From: Myxococcales bacterium
GTDB taxonomy: Bacteria; Myxococcota; Polyangia; Fen-1088
Assembly: GCA_003155465.1 (NCBI GenBank)
Contig: PMCR01000202.1
Span: 2,652-9,182, forward strand
Reading direction: 5' to 3'
Length of the DNA: 6,531 bases
Within the stretch, counting starts at the first letter, position 1. Each line of letters opens with the position of its first letter. A program made the position numbers and the translations under genes. Positions 1-5,703 of this stretch are shown here, piece after piece. The notes below the pieces were generated by a model that searched no databases, was not told where the DNA came from, and saw only the letters and a program-made list of their open reading frames with translations.

Positions 1-116
1 AAGTCCACGCCCTGGATTCCAGCCTCAATCATGGTGTTGAGTGCGTTGCCTCCGCCACCACCCACACCTATCACCTTGATCTTCGGACCTTGAGCCTGGT
101 CGTCGAATTCGAGCAT
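1..116 (-). CDS. ftsZ: Cell division protein FtsZ, N-terminal fragment
   Basis: FtsZ is the tubulin-like GTPase that polymerises into the cytoplasmic Z-ring and recruits the division machinery. Only the first 38 codons lie in the window; the gene runs off the left edge. The minus-strand translation begins [15 protein letters not shown] and continues with the family's first beta strand and glycine-rich GTP-binding loop ([10 protein letters not shown], about residues 16-25), followed by a helix with [12 protein letters not shown], all typical of FtsZ N-termini. The ATG at 114-116 is chosen because AGGGAGA lies 6 bases upstream and because the short acidic leader before the IKVIGVGG strand has the usual length. 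Its normal partner ftsA is on the same strand but 5.6 kb away, behind five oppositely oriented genes, so ftsZ probably needs a promoter of its own in 117-466. The identification is secure despite the short length. Confidence 0.95.
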   Translation of the reverse strand, partial: MLEFDDQAQGPKIKVIGVGGGGGNALNTMIEAGIQGVD

Positions 117-122
117 GTGATC

Positions 123-129
123 TCTCCCT
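123..129 (-). promoter_or_regulatory. Ribosome binding site of ftsZ
   Basis: On the minus strand the sequence AGGGAGA ends 6 bases before the ATG of ftsZ (114-116). It is a purine-rich Shine-Dalgarno match at normal spacing, and it supports this ATG over any downstream start. Confidence 0.7.
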
Positions 130-222
130 GGCCTACTTGGATCGCACACCCGGCCAGATGCTCCAAATTTTTCACACGGGAAATCAGGGGGGTGAGACGC
201 GGAAAGGCATCGCACCTGATCA

Positions 223-252
223 TTTGTACAGCGCCGACCCCGCGCTTGTCCG
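223..252 (-). promoter_or_regulatory. Candidate ftsZ promoter (weak)
   Basis: On the minus strand CGGACA (247-252, 4 of 6 match to TTGACA) is separated by 18 bp from TACAAA (223-228, 4 of 6 match to TATAAT). Transcription would start near 216, giving a leader of about 100 nt before ftsZ. The matches are modest and promoters in GC-rich bacteria vary, so this is only a pointer. The palindrome at 256-287 lies directly upstream, where an activator or repressor could bind. Confidence 0.2.
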
Positions 253-255
253 GCA

Positions 256-287
256 TCTGCCCCAGCGAACAGCTACGCGGGGGCAGA
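256..287. repeat. Near-perfect palindrome in ftsZ upstream region
   Basis: The arms TCTGCCCC (256-263) and GGGGCAGA (280-287) are exact reverse complements. After one A/G mismatch (264/279) the pairing continues with GCG (265-267) against CGC (276-278), leaving an 8-nt loop. That makes 11 paired positions in a symmetric 32-nt element. No T-tract follows on either strand, so an intrinsic terminator is unlikely; an operator-like site or an RNA hairpin in a leader is more plausible. Confidence 0.6.
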
Positions 288-466
288 AATGAAGGTCTTG
301 AGCATGACCTTCGGCTGGAACCTGTCCTGGGCGCCGCACCTGTCAACGCGCTCGCGCAGCACCTGTCCTGCGCGCTTCATGATACCGTTGGCGCATTGCC
401 GACGCGGGTGGGCTCAGCTCGTCGAGCAGGTCGCGCGGACAGATGGAGGAATGAAGACCAGACGCC

Positions 467-1897
467 ATGCCCCTGAAGAGAAGACACCTGCTGCTGATCG
501 GTATCGCTCTTCTTCTGCTCACGGCGCTGGTCGCTTGGGCCCTGACCGGCAACCACCATTTCTATGCCCTTTTCTGGGCGTTCGGCCGCCCGATACCGAG
601 ACTCAAGCCCGCGTGGGCGTGGGCAGCGCTGGCGCTTCTGCCGGTGCCCTTCGCCGTCTGGTGGGCCTGCCGCCCCGGGCGCCAGGCGATCCGGCTGGCG
701 GTGCTTCTCCTCTGCGGCGTGGCGCTCCACTGGGCCTTTCCTCTGGCGGAGGGCAACGGGTCAGCCCCCGCGGTGGCGCGCGTCTGGGGCGGTCATGGCG
801 AGCTCACCCGCATTGCAATCGAAGGACGCGACCTTGGCAATCTAACGGCGCGCTACGAGACCCTGATGCGGACCCGCGGCTGGATCTTTCCGCACAGCAA
901 GCCCCCCGGCTGTCTTCTGGTCTACCAGGGGCTGGTTGGCATCGCGGATAGCAAGGTGGGGGCGCTCTTCGACCGTTTGATCTACGGGCAGCCGCCCGCG
1001 CCCGTGGTCCAAGCCCGCGATCGAAGGGTGGTGTCGACCATCTTCGTGTTGCTGACCCTGGCGACCTACCTGACGCTCTTCCCGCTCTACCTTTTCGTGC
1101 GCCGGCTGGCCGACACGGCGATCGCCATCCGGGCAGCGGCCCTGTTCGTGGTCACCCCGGCGGTGAGCCTGGTAACCCTCCACCTCGACAACGGCCTTTA
1201 TCCTCTCGTCGGAGCCACATCCATAGCGCTGGTGGCGCTATGGCCCGCTGCCGGCTATTGGGTCATGGGTGCAGCGGGCTTGCTGCTCTCCCTCGGGGTC
1301 TTTGCCTCGTTCTCCCTGCTGCCACTGGTCGCCCTGGCCGCCGCCCTTCCCTTCCTCACGCTGTGGAGGGCGAACCGGGCAGGACCATGGTCGCGCGACG
1401 CCCTCCGGGCCCTCGGGGCCAGCGCGATTCTCCTGGCTGCTTTCTGCGTCGTGCACGGCATCCTGGTGTTCGGGTTTCACTACGATGTCCTGGCTCGCTA
1501 CGCGGACGCCCGCGATTTTCATCGCAACTGGTGGTCCGGCGGGGGCCACGACTGGCGCTTTGGCAATCTATTGCAAATGGCCATCTGGCTTGGGCCGGCG
1601 ACAGCCGTCCTCTTCGTCACCCAGATCATCCGGGGCTTCGCTCGGGCGCACCACCCGAACCGCGCCTTCGCCGTCTATGGCTTGATGGTCGCCGGTATGC
1701 TCCTGGCCACGACCCTGGCGAAGATGGCGAAGTCAGAGGTGATGCGCCTGTGGGCGCCGCAAGTGGGCGTGCTGGTCACCGTGGCCGCGGCACGCTTGGC
1801 CGCGTGGGACGAGGACCGCCCCGGGTTGCTGATGGGCGCGCTGGCCAGCCTGCAGATTGCCTACACCTTCGTGCTCGACCGGTACTGGATCATGTGA
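467..1897 (+). CDS. Polytopic membrane protein, GT-C glycosyltransferase-like
   Basis: This is a 476-residue integral membrane protein. TM segments are visible at about residues 7-26, 49-67 and 74-94; a large hydrophilic loop spans about 95-186; many further TM segments follow from about 188 to the C-terminus. The loop ends its conserved part with HSKPPG (143-148), reminiscent of the HPPG motif of ArnT/PMT-like GT-C enzymes and related actinobacterial membrane proteins. Near the C-terminus, SEVMRLWAPQV (423-433) resembles the E-x2-R-[LI]-W-x2-P signature of the same proteins. GT-C enzymes move sugars from lipid-linked donors on the periplasmic face; acidic residues E119 or D122 in the loop could fill the catalytic-base role, but this is inference. 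The ATG at 467 is the first start possible, because an in-frame TGA lies at 452-454; the GGAGGA at 445-450 is 16 bases away, which is long. The gene is divergent from ftsZ. Substrate unknown; it could be a non-enzymatic relative. Confidence 0.85.
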   Translation: MPLKRRHLLLIGIALLLLTALVAWALTGNHHFYALFWAFGRPIPRLKPAWAWAALALLPVPFAVWWACRPGRQAIRLAVLLLCGVALHWAFPLAEGNGSAPAVARVWGGHGELTRIAIEGRDLGNLTARYETLMRTRGWIFPHSKPPGCLLVYQGLVGIADSKVGALFDRLIYGQPPAPVVQARDRRVVSTIFVLLTLATYLTLFPLYLFVRRLADTAIAIRAAALFVVTPAVSLVTLHLDNGLYPLVGATSIALVALWPAAGYWVMGAAGLLLSLGVFASFSLLPLVALAAALPFLTLWRANRAGPWSRDALRALGASAILLAAFCVVHGILVFGFHYDVLARYADARDFHRNWWSGGGHDWRFGNLLQMAIWLGPATAVLFVTQIIRGFARAHHPNRAFAVYGLMVAGMLLATTLAKMAKSEVMRLWAPQVGVLVTVAAARLAAWDEDRPGLLMGALASLQIAYTFVLDRYWIM

Positions 1898-1936
1898 CTA
1901 CTGGCGCATCCAGTTGACAATGAATTGACCGTGACC

Positions 1937-1949
1937 CGGAGAAGCTCCG
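1937..1949. repeat. Small hairpin after the membrane protein gene
   Basis: CGGAG (1937-1941) and CTCCG (1945-1949) form a 5-bp stem with a 3-nt loop, 40 bases after the TGA of the membrane protein. No T-tract follows. It might contribute to transcript 3' end formation, but it is short and could be chance. Confidence 0.25.
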
Positions 1950-2038
1950 TTGGTCTGGCTCAATACGCTGTCGGGGAATGGGCCATCGACCGGCTGGGCG
2001 GTGGAGAAGTAGTTGCTCGAATCCTTGCCAGGGGCGAG

Positions 2039-2047
2039 TGCTATTCT
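2039..2047 (+). promoter_or_regulatory. Candidate extended -10 promoter for the OMP gene
   Basis: TG-C-TATTCT (2039-2047) fits an extended -10 element (TGnTATAAT, 4 of 6 in the hexamer). Transcription would start around 2054, 25 bases before the ATG at 2079. There is no good -35 at 16-18 bp, which extended -10 promoters tolerate. Base composition here is less GC-rich than nearby, consistent with a promoter. This is a visual match only. Confidence 0.3.
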
Positions 2048-2078
2048 GCGTGCCTTGTCTCGGGACCCCCATTCCACG

Positions 2079-2981
2079 ATGATTTCCACGCGCCGGTGTC
2101 TCGGCTGGCTCATCCTTGCCTTGCTGCTCTATCCGCGGCTCGCTCGGCCAGCGCTGGCCGATTCCGCGGGAAGCTGTCCGGCCAGCGCGGAGGTCGACGC
2201 GGCGCTGGCTCAGTTGCTGAGCGCAAGATCGGACCGAGCGTCGTCTGCGGCTGTCACGGTGCAGGACCTGGGCACGAGCTGGTCAGTGCAGGTGGCCGGA
2301 CGCTCGGCAACCTACTCCGATCCTGATCGCAACTGCCTTGAGCGAACCAGGATCGCGGCCGTGTTCGCGGCGCTGGTGCTTGAGCCGCCGGACGTGGGAG
2401 AGCCGTCTCCCGCTCCGCCCATGGTTAGGTCCACGTTTTCTACGCCGCCTCGCCAGCCCGGTGCCCACCGGCTCGATATTGCGCCCGAGTTCCTGTTCGC
2501 ACCAGGAGCAGGCGAGCGCAGCTCTGCCATGACTTGGGGTGGATCGGTGCGCTGGCTGGCATCGGGGGAACGTTTCGGCCTGACCGCCGGCCTAGAGGCC
2601 AGCTATCCAGCCGTGATCAAGGTGCCCGGATACGAGTTGTCGCTGGCGAGGGTATCCCTCGACATTTCGGCAACCGTCTCCTGGCGCTTGGGCGCAGCCG
2701 AGCTCGGAATTGAGCTCGGGCCCTACGTGGCTGTGCTGCTGGCGCGCGGACGCGGCCTGTCCCCGAACGGCAGTTCGACCCATATTGACGCTGGAGGGCG
2801 ACTCGGGTTACGCGCCCGAACTACCGGCCGATGGCTGTCGCCTTTCCTGGCCCTTCAGGCGGAAGTTAGCGCGCGCCATTTCTCCCTGATGGTCGATCCT
2901 ATCGGAGACGTGGGCACCGCGCCTCGGATTTGGTTGGGCCTTGTGGCGGGCGCCAGTATTTCCCTCGGTCGCTCCGATTGA
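2079..2981 (+). CDS. Secreted protein, probable outer-membrane beta-barrel
   Basis: From the ATG at 2079 the product has 300 residues. It opens with a classical signal peptide: MISTRR, a hydrophobic core at about 8-18, and an Ala-x-Ala type cleavage site near residue 27 (ALA|D). A small domain follows (about 33-104) with cysteines at C33 and C86, suited to one disulfide. It is Ala-rich and helical at both ends with a short strand section (VTVQDLGTSWSVQVAG) between, a layout common in hypothetical envelope proteins of myxobacteria. After a Pro/Ser linker (about 103-125), residues 127-300 are mostly alternating polar/apolar strands (for example FGLTAGLEASYP, LGIELGPYVAVLLA), consistent with an eight- to ten-stranded outer-membrane barrel. 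An in-frame ATG at 2013 would add 22 residues ahead of the signal peptide, so 2079 is preferred. No enzyme motif is seen; function unknown. It is separated from the sigma-factor operon by 202 bp. Confidence 0.8.
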   Translation: MISTRRCLGWLILALLLYPRLARPALADSAGSCPASAEVDAALAQLLSARSDRASSAAVTVQDLGTSWSVQVAGRSATYSDPDRNCLERTRIAAVFAALVLEPPDVGEPSPAPPMVRSTFSTPPRQPGAHRLDIAPEFLFAPGAGERSSAMTWGGSVRWLASGERFGLTAGLEASYPAVIKVPGYELSLARVSLDISATVSWRLGAAELGIELGPYVAVLLARGRGLSPNGSSTHIDAGGRLGLRARTTGRWLSPFLALQAEVSARHFSLMVDPIGDVGTAPRIWLGLVAGASISLGRSD

Positions 2982-3131
2982 CCTGACGAAACCGCCGCGC
3001 AATCCCACCTTCCTGGGCGCCGAATCGCCGCTTCCCGCGCCCTCGCCGACGACCGGCCTTTCCGGCCAACGCAGGCCGACCAGCGTGCCCGTGCGCGACG
3101 AGCGGCGGGCGGCCCGGGCGACCCCGAGTTT

Positions 3132-3162
3132 CCCGAAAGCCTGCCTCTAGAAGCTTTCCGGG
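3132..3162. repeat. Hairpin just upstream of the sigma-factor start
   Basis: CCCGAAAGC (3132-3140) pairs with GCTTTCCGGG (3153-3162): nine base pairs with one bulged C (3159) and a 12-nt loop. It lies 151 bases after the OMP stop and ends 21 bases before the sigma-factor GTG. No T-run follows, so it is not a canonical intrinsic terminator. It could be a leader hairpin or a DNA site controlling the sigma operon. Confidence 0.5.
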
Positions 3163-3183
3163 TTCTGGTGACATACTTGAGCT

Positions 3184-3792
3184 GTGCAGAGGTGGACCAG
3201 CTCCCAACGCGAGGAAACCAGCGATCCCTGCGCAGGGGAAGCCCGCAAGCTTCCCGAGGCTCCCGCCCACCTGATCTTCGAGGAGGTCTACCACGCCTAC
3301 TTTCGCCAGACGGTGGCCTGGATCCGTGGCCTAGGGGTGCCTGAGGCCGAGATCGAAGACGTGGCGCAGGACGTGTTCCTGGTCGCGCGTCGCAAGCTGT
3401 CGCACTTCCGTGGTGGAAACCTGGCAGGCTGGCTATATCGGATAGCCCAACTAACGGTGCGCAATTTTCGTCGCCGGGCCTGGTTCAAGCACTTCTTCTC
3501 GCGTGGACAGGACCTGGATTCCGCGGATGTGGTCGGGATGAGCGCCACACCGGCAATGGCGCTGGAGAAGAAGCAGGATCAGCGTGTGCTTGCCCAGATG
3601 CTTGACCGCATGAGCGACAAGCGGCGCGCGACCCTGGTTCTGTTCGAAATTGAAGGCTACAGCGGCCAAGAGATCGCCATATTGCACGGCGTGCCCGTGA
3701 AGACCGTGTGGACCAGGCTTCACCACGCACGCAAGGATCTGGTGGCCATGGTCGCTGCTCGGCGCAGGCAGAGAGAGATGGGAAAGCAATGA
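3184..3792 (+). CDS. ECF-type RNA polymerase sigma-70 factor
   Basis: The 202-residue product has the two-domain layout of extracytoplasmic-function sigma factors, which direct core RNA polymerase to a small regulon in response to envelope signals. Region 2 spans about 32-98 and includes DVAQDVFLVARR (59-70) and GWLYRIAQLTVRNFRRR (82-98), the core-binding and -10 recognition parts. A linker of about 35 residues follows. Region 4 spans about 134-187, with a helix-turn-helix (YSGQEIAILHGVPVKTVWTR, 159-178) and the typical HHARKDL end that contacts the -35 element. Regions 1.1 and 3 are missing, as in ECF factors. The GTG at 3184 is the earliest possible start because TGA lies in frame just upstream (3178-3180); it leaves a roughly 30-residue non-conserved leader, and the ribosome binding site is poor. 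The stop overlaps the next ATG by 4 bp, which points to translational coupling with a probable regulator. The ECF subgroup cannot be assigned by eye. Confidence 0.95.
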   Translation: MQRWTSSQREETSDPCAGEARKLPEAPAHLIFEEVYHAYFRQTVAWIRGLGVPEAEIEDVAQDVFLVARRKLSHFRGGNLAGWLYRIAQLTVRNFRRRAWFKHFFSRGQDLDSADVVGMSATPAMALEKKQDQRVLAQMLDRMSDKRRATLVLFEIEGYSGQEIAILHGVPVKTVWTRLHHARKDLVAMVAARRRQREMGKQ

Positions 3793-4601
3793 AACAGCGA
3801 CTGCTCGAAATGCGAGAGTTTTGCGATCCAGATGAAGCTGAGACTGCGCGGCTACTGCGATCGCTGCCTCCGACCGTTGCCAGCGAAGCGGCGGAGAAGC
3901 GAGTGTACGCGCGAGTATGTGTACGCCGTTCACGGGGCCCGCGCTTGGCGCGGGTTGCTGTCCTGGTGACGAGCTTGCTCGTCAGTACCACCATTCTCTG
4001 CGCCACGTTGGTTCGTGGTTGGTTGGCTCGCTCGGACCATGGCGCAGCGAAGTCGACCGCGCTGAGCATGCCGGCCAGCCAGCCGAGGCACCCGACTGCG
4101 CGGCAAGAACTTGAGCCGGAGCTGAGACCGGCCCCGGCCGATAGCACTCTGGACGCGCCGTTGGCAACCGACGAAGGCGTCGTGGCATCCGCCTCTGCCG
4201 CCCGTGTCAGCAGCCATCGCGACCGCCCGAGAGATTCGTTGGCCGGAAAGCGCCAGGCAGTCGCATCCAGCGATATGCAGGGCTCGGTCGAGGAGTCGCC
4301 TGCGAAGGAGATGGCCCCGGCTCCTCCACGGCCCGAGGAAGCGGCGCTGGTGATAGCGGCCCTGCGATCCCTGCGCCGCGAGCACAACCCGACGCAGGCC
4401 GCTGCCTTGCTGCAAACCTACCTCACGCGCTTTCCCCAAGGCGTGCTCACCGAAGAAGCGCTTGCCATCGCCATTGAAGCGGCCGTGGCTCGCCACGATG
4501 TTCCTTCCGCCAGAGCGCTGGCCAAGCAATATGTTGGGCGCTACCCGGCCGGCCGATTCGTCGGTCTGGCACGCAAGACAGCGAGCGCGACCAGGCGTTG
4601 A
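3789..4601 (+). CDS. Single-pass membrane protein, putative anti-sigma partner
   Basis: This 270-residue protein starts at an ATG overlapping the sigma-factor stop (ATGA, 3789-3792), with GGGAAAG just upstream. Longer in-frame starts inside the sigma gene are less likely. Residues 1-52 are charged and probably cytoplasmic; one TM helix follows at about 53-75 (VAVLVTSLLVSTTILCATLV); residues 76-178 are a disordered Pro/Ala/Ser-rich stretch; residues 180-270 are helical and TPR-like, with ALLQTYLTRFPQG and ARALAKQYVGRYPAG resembling BamD/YbgF-type TPR ends (xxYPxG). The layout of cytoplasmic tail, one TM and periplasmic domain, right after an ECF sigma factor, suggests an anti-sigma or sensor role. 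No zinc anti-sigma motif (HxxxCxxC) is present; C12 is the only cytoplasmic cysteine before C44. So the role rests on context, not a recognised domain. It could also be a structural envelope protein of the regulon. Confidence 0.85.
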   Translation: MKQRLLEMREFCDPDEAETARLLRSLPPTVASEAAEKRVYARVCVRRSRGPRLARVAVLVTSLLVSTTILCATLVRGWLARSDHGAAKSTALSMPASQPRHPTARQELEPELRPAPADSTLDAPLATDEGVVASASAARVSSHRDRPRDSLAGKRQAVASSDMQGSVEESPAKEMAPAPPRPEEAALVIAALRSLRREHNPTQAAALLQTYLTRFPQGVLTEEALAIAIEAAVARHDVPSARALAKQYVGRYPAGRFVGLARKTASATRR

Positions 4602-5693
4602 ATGGCTGCCCACGCCTTGTCGGGAAACCTGGGGCCGGCCCGCGGCTTGCGGATCGCGGGTCGCGAGGGCGAGTGCGTGAGCGAGTTCGTGGGCGTTGCG
4701 CGGAAGACGGAGAGCGGGGAGCGTCGGCGAGTTCCTGAGTGCCCGAGGTGCTGCCCACCGCTCACGCTCACGCGCGTCGCGCACGCTTCCCGCTTCCCGC
4801 TGGCCGATACCGCTCACGCACGCGCTCGTCGATCTGCGCTGGCCGCAACTGGTTGTACCTATTTGTTCTTGGCAGTCGCGCTGACGGCCCTTGGTGCATG
4901 CAGCGACCAGATCCATCTCGGAAGCGCCCCAGATGCCTCACCTGTCCCAGATGCCTCACCTATCCCAGATGCCTCATCTGTCCCGGATGCCTTGCCTGTC
5001 CCAGATGCCCCACCTGCCCCACCTTACTGGTTCGCCGATCACGAGACTGGAAATATGTCCCAGTGGTTCGACGGTGGGTCCAGCGCGGGCGGACAGCTCC
5101 TCTCATCAGTGGACACGGCAGAGCTGACGGTCGTCACCTCCCCCACGCACAATGGACGATTCGCAGTCAGGTCAGCCATCTTCGCCACTGGCAAGACCTC
5201 ATACGCTCGGCTGTTCAGGTGCGGGAACCTGCCCAATGATGCCTACTTCAGGGTGTGGATGTGGATTCCACAAAACTACGGCATCGGGCTGTACTGGAAC
5301 GTGTTCGAGTTCCAGGGGCGCACCGATCCCGCGGACTCCAACTCCTTTAGGTACCTGTGGAGCCTCGACCTGGCGCAAGCCTCGAACGGCGATATGGTCT
5401 GGTACCTGTACGATGATATGCGGCTGAAGAAGTACCCTCCCACTCCAACGATGGTGGCCCCAATCCAGCGCTGGTTCCTTGTCGAGGCGTTCATGCATCA
5501 GGCGATGGACAACTCGGGACATGTCACGTTCTGGATCGATGGCAATTTGTTGGCGGATGTGTCCGGGGTTTCCACCGTACCCAGCATGTGGCTGTCCTGG
5601 AACGTGGGTGGATCGGCGTCCAACATCACCGAACAGCCGGCCGAGATCTTCCTCGACGACGCCGCCATCGCGCTGACCGGCCCCGAGAAGTGA
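4602..5693 (+). CDS. Lipoprotein with PDASPV linker and jelly-roll domain
   Basis: The ORF encodes 363 residues from an ATG directly after the preceding stop (TGAATG). A lipoprotein signal with lipobox LGAC lies at 97-100, preceded by the hydrophobic run YLFLAVAL, so the mature protein should begin at C100 and be anchored in a membrane. Residues 110-139 are five copies of a P-D-A-x-P-V hexapeptide, a flexible linker. Residues 142-363 form an all-beta domain with WFADHETGNMSQW at its start, then WNVFEFQG, GHVTFWIDGNLLADVSG and EIFLDDAAIAL at its end, as in concanavalin-like lectin and polysaccharide-lyase jelly rolls. It probably binds or acts on glycans at the surface; catalytic residues cannot be assigned. 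The 94-odd residues before the lipobox are Arg/Cys-rich and unusual, so the true start may be later: GTG at 4677 or 4689, or a non-standard codon nearer 4800. Likely the third gene of the sigma operon. Confidence 0.85.
   Translation: MAAHALSGNLGPARGLRIAGREGECVSEFVGVARKTESGERRRVPECPRCCPPLTLTRVAHASRFPLADTAHARARRSALAATGCTYLFLAVALTALGACSDQIHLGSAPDASPVPDASPIPDASSVPDALPVPDAPPAPPYWFADHETGNMSQWFDGGSSAGGQLLSSVDTAELTVVTSPTHNGRFAVRSAIFATGKTSYARLFRCGNLPNDAYFRVWMWIPQNYGIGLYWNVFEFQGRTDPADSNSFRYLWSLDLAQASNGDMVWYLYDDMRLKKYPPTPTMVAPIQRWFLVEAFMHQAMDNSGHVTFWIDGNLLADVSGVSTVPSMWLSWNVGGSASNITEQPAEIFLDDAAIALTGPEK
4673..4821. repeat. Nested inverted repeats at 5' end of lipoprotein ORF
   Basis: The outer pair is an exact 11-bp match: GTGCGTGAGCG (4673-4683) against CGCTCACGCAC (4811-4821). 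Inside it, AGCGGGGAGCGT (4713-4724) pairs with ACGCTTCCCGCT (4783-4794): 12 bp with one position that would be a G-U pair in RNA. A further copy of CGCTCACGC lies at 4759-4767, and CGCTTCC is tandemly repeated at 4784-4797. The stems nest and could fold in the transcript. They overlap the doubtful N-terminal part of the lipoprotein reading frame, which suggests this stretch may be leader RNA rather than coding sequence. Confidence 0.5.
4928..5017 (+). repeat. Five tandem 18-bp repeats in the lipoprotein gene
   Basis: The unit CCCAGATGCCTCACCTGT is repeated five times (4928, 4946, 4964, 4982, 5000) with a few substitutions each, followed by a degenerate partial copy. In frame it encodes a P-D-A-x-P-V hexapeptide, forming a proline-rich spacer between the lipid anchor and the jelly-roll domain. 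The copies are similar enough at DNA level to change number by slippage, keeping the frame since the unit is a multiple of three. Confidence 0.95.
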
Positions 5694-5703
5694 TTGGGTT
5701 GGG

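Larger units (their letters stand above)
117..466. other. Divergent intergenic region ftsZ / membrane protein
   Basis: These 350 bp lie between two divergent genes. I see no convincing gene: the ORFs crossing the region run into ftsZ or the membrane protein in the wrong frame and their products are arginine-rich and low in family character. The region holds the ftsZ ribosome binding site, a weak candidate ftsZ promoter (223-252), a near-perfect palindrome (256-287) and three copies of ACCTGTC (320, 338, 361). It must hold the 5' regulatory signals of the + strand membrane gene and probably those of ftsZ. Confidence 0.6.

Noticed and set aside
341..346. Perfect TTGACA on the minus strand as an ftsZ -35
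   Set aside because: At 16-18 bp downstream there is no TATAAT-like hexamer, only GC-rich sequence with AGGTTC.
90..476. Plus-strand ORF of 128 aa across the intergenic region
   Set aside because: It starts antisense inside ftsZ, ends inside the membrane gene, and has no recognisable features or ribosome binding site.
289..951. Plus-strand ORF of 220 aa overlapping the membrane protein, with GGAGGA directly before its internal ATG at 451
   Set aside because: The sequence is low-complexity Pro/Arg/Gly, and the other frame gives a clear membrane protein with TM segments and motifs.
1901..1919. CTGGCGC...TTGAC as a sigma-54 promoter
   Set aside because: The invariant GC of the -12 element is absent and the GG-to-GC spacing is wrong.
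1914..1942. Perfect TTGACA at 1914-1919 as a -35 for the OMP gene
   Set aside because: No acceptable -10 hexamer lies 16-18 bp downstream, and the gene start is about 160 bp away.
2941..3150. Plus-strand ORF of 69 aa between OMP and sigma factor
   Set aside because: It starts inside the OMP gene in another frame, is Pro/Arg-rich, and lacks a ribosome binding site.
3485..4387. Minus-strand ORF of 300 aa opposite sigma factor and TM protein
   Set aside because: Product is rich in Ser, Arg and Ala with no domain, and it overlaps the confidently identified sigma factor region 4.
3930..4916. Long minus-strand ORF (328 aa) opposite the TM protein and the lipoprotein start
   Set aside because: It is antisense to a gene with a coherent TM/TPR layout, its product is Arg/Gln-rich without recognisable motifs, and long antisense frames are common in GC-rich DNA.
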